From Sphacelaria rigidula (taxonomy: Eukaryota; Phaeophyceae; Sphacelariales), in NCBI GenBank assembly GCA_964200075.2, contig CAXNAA020000033.1:1-33409 (forward strand): a stretch of DNA of 33,409 nt. Direction: 5' to 3'. A program made the position numbers and the translations under genes. Under the pieces are notes generated by a model, which had not been told where the DNA came from, searched no databases, and saw nothing but the letters and a program-made list of their open reading frames with translations. Position 1 is the stretch's first letter; each line of letters opens with the position of its first letter. Below, piece by piece: positions 31,901 to 33,409 of the stretch.

Positions 31901-32785
31901 GTAATAGTAACGCCTGGGACAACGGAATGTTCTCTCCGGCTGGGTAGTTTTATTCATGTTTGTCACACATCTGCTCACTTTATTTCCTCGGGACGAATCG
32001 GTAGTTAAGGGATCAACATACTCTTCCCCCGATATCGTTTTTTATCTTGGTGTCAAGGATGAGATCAGCACTCTGCAGCGTGGCAACTCTCGTCAAATTT
32101 CCTCTGCTATCAACGTCCTGACGTATTCAATGACGGAAACCAGATTCTCATCATATATCGTATCTCTTGAGGTTCCAACCCGCAATGTTTCCCCCTAGCT
32201 GGTCTTGGTGTACCACGACCGAGGCGCGGTAATGTCCGGAAAAATAGGGCAAGCGTCTGCGTACGTTGGTTACAGGGCATCATCGTGACATGCCCGTGTT
32301 CCGCTCGCCGCTCCATTGTTAAACGATTCAGGTCACGCGTGTCCCTCGTCGCCGGAGACGTGAACGTAGCCGACGTTGGGATGGAACTGTTCTATGAATA
32401 CGAGCCGCCTGCAATGCCTGTCGTTCTTGTTCCCGCTCACGGCTCACCCGCGGGCGGCACGAGGATTGCAGTCTTCGGCGAGGGCTTCCTCGATAGACGG
32501 GAGCTAGGATGCCGATTCAGTTCTGTGTCTGGCGGTGGTATTAAACACGTTGGGCACGAGGTCGGAACGGGCAGTGGGGTGGTGACGGTGGATATCCCGG
32601 CCGTGTTCGTGACGACCGAGGAGGTGCACTGCTTGTCACCGGCATTTGACGCGTTGTACACCGACGAGGATGAGAAATTGGAAACACACCATGCGCTGGT
32701 GGACGTGTTCAACCACGGTTGGACTCACGACAATCACGGCGGCAACCGCCGTGGGCTCACCTTTTGGTACCGTGTGCAACTTAAG
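10708..32785 (+). CDS. Giant LamG / cadherin-like / IPT-TIG repeat protein (partial, 15 exons)
   Basis: Spliced model: 10708-10864, 11475-11719, 12762-12874, 14090-14256, 15084-15221, 15792-15947, 16532-16771, 17431-17677, 18463-18977, 20223-20744, 21340-23626, 23894-29226, 29819-30502, 31077-31564, 32332-32785. All introns are GT-AG, and every junction keeps one reading frame for about 3,915 codons. Domain order is LamG (about residues 1-225), LamG (about 228-410), a short LamG-like start, a cadherin-like region (about 500-800), then about 31 IPT/TIG domains. IPT domains are immunoglobulin-like folds; in plexins, MET and the fibrocystin/PKHD1L1 family they are extracellular. Nearly every copy here has two cysteines, as expected for a secreted fold. 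A role in cell-surface adhesion or wall/matrix binding is inference. The start codon, signal peptide and C-terminus lie outside what I can see, so membrane anchoring is unknown. I am very sure of the IPT part and fairly sure of the small LamG exons. Confidence 0.88.
10865..11474 (+). other. Intron between exons 1 and 2
   Basis: A 610-base GT-AG intron. It holds two short similar stretches (CCCTGTTTTGCCCCGA near 11,219 and CCCTGTTTCGCCCCGA near 11,337), probably a small diverged duplication. Confidence 0.55.
11475..11719 (+). CDS. Exon 2: LamG domain 1, middle strands
   Basis: The frame reads SRYLFADTSSDQYNNTGRFV, then ALDYRGG and a glycine-rich loop, then GNGVLGLGQVAEL. This resembles the central strands of LamG domains that carry an 'R-x-[LIV]-x-LDYRG' motif. 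The acceptor is cgcaaactcag and the donor is the strong AAG|GTAAGC. An earlier donor (after 11682) paired with an acceptor at 12725 would also keep the frame, so the junction with exon 3 is not unique. I preferred the stronger site pair. Confidence 0.6.
11720..12761 (+). other. Intron between exons 2 and 3, with (AT)16
   Basis: A 1,042-base intron. It contains a pure AT dinucleotide run at 12337-12368. Short open frames inside it show no domain. Confidence 0.55.
12337..12368. repeat. (AT)16 microsatellite
   Basis: There are sixteen uninterrupted AT units inside the intron between exons 2 and 3. The run is self-complementary in RNA. Confidence 0.95.
12762..12874 (+). CDS. Exon 3: LamG domain 1, 'WTFVAAVY' and 'LFVNG' strands
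   Basis: The frame reads WTFVAAVYSQEAGNATLFVN followed by GQTVTSQTSIPKATGTW. This is the classic LamG core: Trp-x-[FHV]-V-A-hydrophobic-Tyr, then 'L-[YF]-V-[ND]-G'. The acceptor is ccaaaccaacag and the donor is G|GTGAGA. The junction restores AGA (Arg) upstream and GAA (Glu) downstream. The exon could start at 12725 instead (see exon 2). Confidence 0.75.
12875..14089 (+). other. Intron between exons 3 and 4, with (CAA)23
   Basis: A 1,215-base intron. The CAA run near its end would read as polyglutamine on the + strand, but that frame does not join LamG exon 4, so I place it in the intron. Confidence 0.65.
13869..13937. repeat. (CAA)23 microsatellite
   Basis: There are twenty-three uninterrupted CAA units, about 150 bases before the acceptor of exon 4. 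The run could be polymorphic in length. Confidence 0.95.
14090..14256 (+). CDS. Exon 4: LamG domain 1, C-terminal strands
   Basis: The frame reads FGALRVGAGPGEDG, then LVAYVDEAFVYGTALTVDEL, then NYLFQAAQ. This is the usual LamG ending: 'lrIGag', then 'vDevrvYn-raLt-xxEl'. The acceptor is tcggcatag and the donor is CAG|GTATGA, phase 0. It follows a long intron holding a CAA microsatellite. Confidence 0.78.
14257..15083 (+). other. Intron between exons 4 and 5
   Basis: An 827-base intron. Open frames on both strands near 14,400-14,840 (up to 134 codons) carry no LamG text and are not in phase with both neighbours. Confidence 0.5.
15084..15221 (+). CDS. Exon 5: start of LamG domain 2
   Basis: This exon encodes 46 residues, including GSAGYALRLQGSRCIEATSP and then LVVGAWLHPSQ. 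That is a second LamG opening ('gyaLrl-G...', 'vgaWlhp') equivalent to exon 1. The acceptor is tatcactctccag and the donor is CAA|GTGCGT. It is phase 0 on both sides, so domain 2 begins directly after domain 1. Confidence 0.75.
15222..15791 (+). other. Intron between exons 5 and 6
   Basis: A 570-base intron with a GTACATACATACAT simple stretch near 15,554. Nothing else was recognised. Confidence 0.5.
15792..15947 (+). CDS. Exon 6: LamG domain 2, middle strands
   Basis: The frame reads VGLIDWKGVDGDTVRVTMWH, then DTSANLTRVRLRLSSTLDW. It is phase 0 to phase 0 with acceptor cgagggcag and donor GAG|GTGATG. Alternating hydrophobic residues and position between two clear LamG exons support it. The acceptor has a weak pyrimidine tract. 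A long antisense open frame covers the same bases and is treated as a shadow. Confidence 0.55.
15948..16531 (+). other. Intron between exons 6 and 7
   Basis: A 584-base intron ending in a pyrimidine-rich tract. A 183-codon antisense frame crosses it and exon 6; its cysteine/histidine-rich translation has no domain. Confidence 0.5.
16532..16771 (+). CDS. Exon 7: LamG domain 2, 'YING' and C-terminal strands
   Basis: This exon encodes 80 residues: DTWSHVRVGWNTSYAQAYIN, GSLCESAAMLDYPSND, DSLLIGAWRGAPDGTGTDQR, GGYYNGVVDNIE. It carries the LamG hallmarks 'W-x-H-V-x-V-x-W', 'aYiNGsl' and the final 'GvvDNIeV'. The donor is GAG|GTTAGT (phase 0). The acceptor is gcgcggaag, after a pyrimidine-rich tract. 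Confidence 0.8.
16772..17430 (+). other. Intron between exons 7 and 8, containing an assembly gap
   Basis: The 10-N gap sits at 17304-17313. It is flanked by pure C runs at 17227-17253 (27 bases), 17343-17353 (11) and 17368-17388 (21). The real intron length is unknown. Confidence 0.65.
17227..17388. repeat. Poly-C tracts around a 10-N gap
   Basis: Three long C homopolymers bracket ten Ns. This is a typical place for a sequencing or assembly break. Confidence 0.9.
17431..17677 (+). CDS. Exon 8: end of LamG 2 and a LamG-like third start
   Basis: The exon opens with VWSSPV, which completes the preceding 'VDNIE' as the usual 'vDnieVws' end of LamG. It then reads FEPGLVSLWTFTEGRGTVTV, which resembles the 'glvslWtFdEGsGt-x-x-Ds' start of another LamG, but the rest of that domain does not follow. 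The acceptor is gtgtaaccag, just past the assembly gap. The proposed donor, ATG|GTGTGT (phase 1), joins exon 9 in frame. An alternative donor after 17688 exists. The third LamG is probably truncated or replaced by the cadherin-like region. Confidence 0.65.
17678..18462 (+). other. Intron between exons 8 and 9
   Basis: A 785-base intron if the GTGTGT donor is right. Open frames at 17,950-18,330 show no domain. The acceptor region on the - strand happens to resemble a Pol III B box (GAGTTCGATTC), but no matching A box was found. Confidence 0.45.
18463..18977 (+). CDS. Exon 9: cadherin-like repeat region, first part
   Basis: This exon encodes about 171 residues, including RPFVFRINGTDAHLRSLFAV, FTTAPEGGVLEVAAP, GRILRVGDAVPLGTRLMYTP and YDWLAYRVETTDGAEISINE. 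The order 'F-x-l-x-GtDa...ttaPegGvLe...GRil-x-Gd...rl-YtP...yd-laYrv-tdg' matches the cadherin-like/tandem Ig-like repeats known from large bacterial and algal surface proteins. The acceptor is cgaactcccag. The donor is chosen as AAG|GTGTGG (phase 0), with a competing site after 18958. Confidence 0.75.
18978..20222 (+). other. Intron between exons 9 and 10
   Basis: A 1,245-base intron. A 104-codon + strand frame at 19,490-19,804 might hide a missed exon, but it has no cadherin-like or LamG motif. Exons 9 and 10 already join in phase 0 without it. Confidence 0.5.
20223..20744 (+). CDS. Exon 10: cadherin-like repeat, second part, and start of IPT 1
   Basis: This exon encodes 174 residues: DITLYDYEIQDVDAWEGRGT, PLQVSLAVTETLGTGAHGPT, VSLSTNDGLSFAAQRSGDGL, then FVADLADANTAISAITLHTT. 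The series 'isDvDa...plqVsLa...GtvsLst-x-gLsF...GDG...F-x-adLadaNtAis-l' is typical of cadherin-like adhesin repeats. An acidic linker (DRGDESSEDERVEQ) follows. The exon ends inside IPT 1 (LPVLKDVWPIAAPVGGGLIV), which exon 11 completes. The acceptor is gaaaaatcaag and the donor is GAG|GTGAGG. Confidence 0.85.
20745..21339 (+). other. Intron between exons 10 and 11, holding an inverted-repeat arm
   Basis: A 595-base intron splitting IPT 1. The last 297 bases are open in the exon 11 frame but carry no IPT text. Positions 21153-21218 match the reverse complement of the window end. Confidence 0.75.
21153..21218 (+). repeat. Inverted repeat arm 1 (intronic)
   Basis: These 66 bases match the reverse complement of 33344-33409 with about 7 mismatches. 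The shared core is CATGCATGATCATGAGTACA followed by CCCC. The match runs to the window edge, so the repeat may be longer. Confidence 0.85.
21340..23626 (+). CDS. Exon 11: IPT/TIG domains 1 to 7
   Basis: This exon encodes 762 codons after a strong acceptor (tttttttgtgtaaccag). IPT 1 continues as IRGTNFGVSDYVCVFGDY. Later domains start near 21571, 21871, 22216, 22561, 22923 and 23313. Standard copies show 'P-x-x-GP-x-x-GGT-x-V-x-[IV]-x-G-x-GF', then a Cys before an aromatic residue ('CxF' or 'CxW'), and a second Cys before 'xxP' about 20 to 40 residues later. IPT 3 has an insertion (about residues AASQSGGGKLEATITDSEMT) splitting its first strand, and IPT 6 lacks the 'GxGF' turn. The donor is GCAG|GTGAGA (phase 1). 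The open frame continues for some bases into the next intron. Confidence 0.93.
23627..23893 (+). other. Intron between exons 11 and 12
   Basis: A 267-base GT-AG intron, the shortest in the gene. It sits exactly at the boundary of IPT 7 and IPT 8, in phase 1. Confidence 0.88.
23894..29226 (+). CDS. Exon 12: IPT/TIG domains 8 to 26, single 5.3-kb exon
   Basis: This exon encodes about 1,777 codons and about 19 IPT domains of roughly 90 to 105 residues. Starts lie near 23894, 24226, 24523, 24835, 25174, 25438, 25726, 25993, 26266, 26527, 26809, 27070, 27346, 27610, 27871, 28132, 28396, 28708 and 29029. The recurring text is 'P-x-x-GP-x-x-GGT...G-x-GF...C-x-FG' and 'C-x-x-P...V-x-[VI]-[ST]-N-N-G-x-D', ending in an aromatic strand before the next domain. 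Domains 12-17 and 18-23 are related as a block. IPT 13 carries an acidic insert, VGDDDDDSTLSC. The acceptor is attgtccccag and the donor is GAG|GTGAGT (phase 0). The junction with exon 11 restores GGA, giving AAGVFPSTVPPAGGSEIFVS. Confidence 0.96.
29227..29818 (+). other. Intron between exons 12 and 13
   Basis: A 592-base intron with strong GTGAGT donor and cctag acceptor, splitting the last strand of IPT 26. No repeat was recognised. Confidence 0.9.
29819..30502 (+). CDS. Exon 13: end of IPT 26, IPT 27 and IPT 28
   Basis: The exon starts with VTVSNNLMEFSASSAKFVYH, which completes IPT 26 across the intron (ATVE|VTVSNN). IPT 27 follows (RFSPAAGPLSGGTPVVIDGS, then GFPATSRLACRFGR). IPT 28 follows that (LHPSIGSLFGGTRVSIFIDA, then GLLLCRFGN). 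The acceptor is catcaacctag and the donor is CAG|GTGAGC, phase 0. The lysine- and glutamate-rich stretch near 30350 (HPKEKSDKEED) is an exposed loop of IPT 28. Confidence 0.93.
30503..31076 (+). other. Intron between exons 13 and 14
   Basis: A 574-base intron at the boundary of IPT 28 and IPT 29. The frame of exon 14 is open for 120 bases upstream of the acceptor, but the text is not IPT. Confidence 0.88.
31077..31564 (+). CDS. Exon 14: IPT 29 and most of IPT 30
   Basis: IPT 29 reads GETTVAVTGQGFVNLPTLAC and then RFGM, with second cysteine ELILCPTPS. IPT 30 reads TPHTGLVGGGSTVQVEGSGF and then GLRIHCRWEM, with second cysteine WRVTCVSPA. The acceptor is accacaacag and the donor is GGGAG|GTGAGT, phase 2. 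The next in-frame partner is 32332, which restores AGG (Arg) and the final strand SRVSLVAGDVNV. Confidence 0.92.
31565..32331 (+). other. Intron between exons 14 and 15, with dispersed repeat copy C
   Basis: A 767-base intron. A 128-codon frame at 31,622-32,008 lies wholly inside it and does not fit the phase-2 donor, so I reject it as an exon. The part at about 31,970-32,130 resembles the repeats at 7,065 and 10,205. Confidence 0.85.
31970..32130 (+). repeat. Dispersed repeat, copy C (weak)
   Basis: The ordered blocks TTCCTCGGGACGAATC, AAGGGATCAACATAC, GAGATCAGCACTC and CGTGGCAACTCTCGTCAAA parallel copies A and B. Confidence 0.4.
32332..32785 (+). CDS. Exon 15: end of IPT 30 and IPT 31 (last exon seen)
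   Basis: The exon completes IPT 30 (SRVSLVAGDVNV, then MELFYEYEPP). It then encodes IPT 31: PAHGSPAGGTRIAVFGEGFL, RRELGCRFSS, and second cysteine EEVHCLSPA, ending VDVFNHGW and LTFWYRVQLK. The acceptor is aaacgattcag and the donor is AAG|GTGAGA, phase 0. The next exon must lie beyond 33409, so the C-terminus is not visible. A histidine/asparagine-rich loop (HDNHGGNRRG) precedes the last strand. Confidence 0.9.
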
Positions 32786-33409
32786 GTGAGATTGAAACCG
32801 TTGATTGTGTTCTTGAAATGGGGGTAGTAGGGGCCATCGGCGCGTTTCAGAAAAGAGTGCCGTACAGGCCAAGGGGTGGTAACTCGATGAAAATGATACA
32901 ACACTCCAAAGTTTCATTGAAGCCGGATTTTTTGGGGGAGGGGGAGTACATTCAAGTCGAGGCACCCCGCTGCTAGGGGTGGTCAGATCTTCGAAACTGG
33001 AGTTCGTTGACGTTTTCAAGGTGTGTCAATGAACTCGATCAAGGATATGTCCGGGAGATTGGTGCGACCTTATCTCGAATCAGGATGATCGAACCGAAGC
33101 GGTGAATAAAACTCAGCGAGCCGACCGAGGTTTGGAGTTGCCTGGAGATCAAGCCGCACCCTGTAGACAGAATGTAAGAGAACGACCGGTACACCGGACG
33201 AGTTACTTCTACATGTTTGATCACTCCTTCATCAGATGAAGTGATTACAGCGGCTTTCGTGATGTTTCATTGCCGTTTTCGGACGACGTTGAGGGTATTA
33301 TTACGTGGTCAAAACGGGGGGGGGGCGTACTCATTTGTTGCTTGGGGTGTACTCATGATCATGCATGCCATAGTCATCAGACCATTGACCTCGCATCCCT
33401 ACAAAGCCG
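32786..33409 (+). other. Start of the intron after exon 15
   Basis: Starts with a GTGAGA donor. No in-phase IPT text follows in the remaining 624 bases, which contain G-rich runs and the inverted repeat arm at the very end. Confidence 0.7.
33344..33409 (-). repeat. Inverted repeat arm 2
   Basis: This is the reverse-complement partner of 21153-21218, about 89% identical by eye, lying in the intron after the last exon seen. It is probably the same dispersed repeat family. Confidence 0.85.

Noticed and set aside
31622-32008. 128-codon + strand frame starting VDLNIGRQLVVAGA between exons 14 and 15
   Set aside because: It does not fit the phase-2 donor at 31565, has no IPT motif and partly covers a dispersed repeat. 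Exon 14 to 32332 restores IPT 30 perfectly without it.

Overview
The window is eukaryotic nuclear DNA. It carries most of one very large gene on the + strand, cut into many exons by GT-AG introns of about 270 to 1250 bases, behind about 10.6 kb of repeat-rich DNA with no convincing intact gene. Roughly balanced base composition, many long introns, repeats rich in CTGCA/GTACTG words, and a giant secreted-type protein joining laminin-G, cadherin-like and IPT/TIG domains together fit a brown alga (Ectocarpus-like stramenopile). That placement is inference; no marker gene is present.

Region 1 (1 to about 10,700) holds a degenerate tRNA-like (SINE-type) segment on the - strand near 685-760, two local duplications (about 1,560-2,010 and 3,320-3,605), a tandem array of about 350-base units at 5,720-6,612 with a diverged relative at 7,640-8,125, and a dispersed repeat near 7,070 and 10,205 whose third weak copy lies in an intron near 31,970. 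Scattered - strand stretches read like protein (about 4,325-4,565, 4,930-5,167, 6,825-7,045, 9,735-9,830). They are either decayed mobile-element genes or single exons of an unresolved gene.

Region 2 (10,708 to 20,744) is the intron-rich first part of the big gene: ten small exons encoding two laminin-G/concanavalin-A-like domains, a short third LamG-like start and a cadherin-like region. Intron contents include (AT)16, (CAA)23, poly-C runs and a 10-N assembly gap (17,304-17,313).

Region 3 (21,340 to 32,785) is five larger exons encoding about 31 consecutive IPT/TIG domains. One uninterrupted exon of 5,333 bases holds about 19 of them. Inside it, six neighbouring domains have been duplicated as a block of about 1.6 kb.

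The 15 exons I could place join in a single phase-consistent frame of 11,746 bases (about 3,915 codons). Both ends are missing: no start codon or signal peptide was found upstream, and the last exon ends at a good donor whose intron runs to the window edge. The product is most likely a giant extracellular or membrane-anchored adhesion or receptor protein. All exon limits come from reading splice signals, frame and domain continuity by eye, without transcript support.
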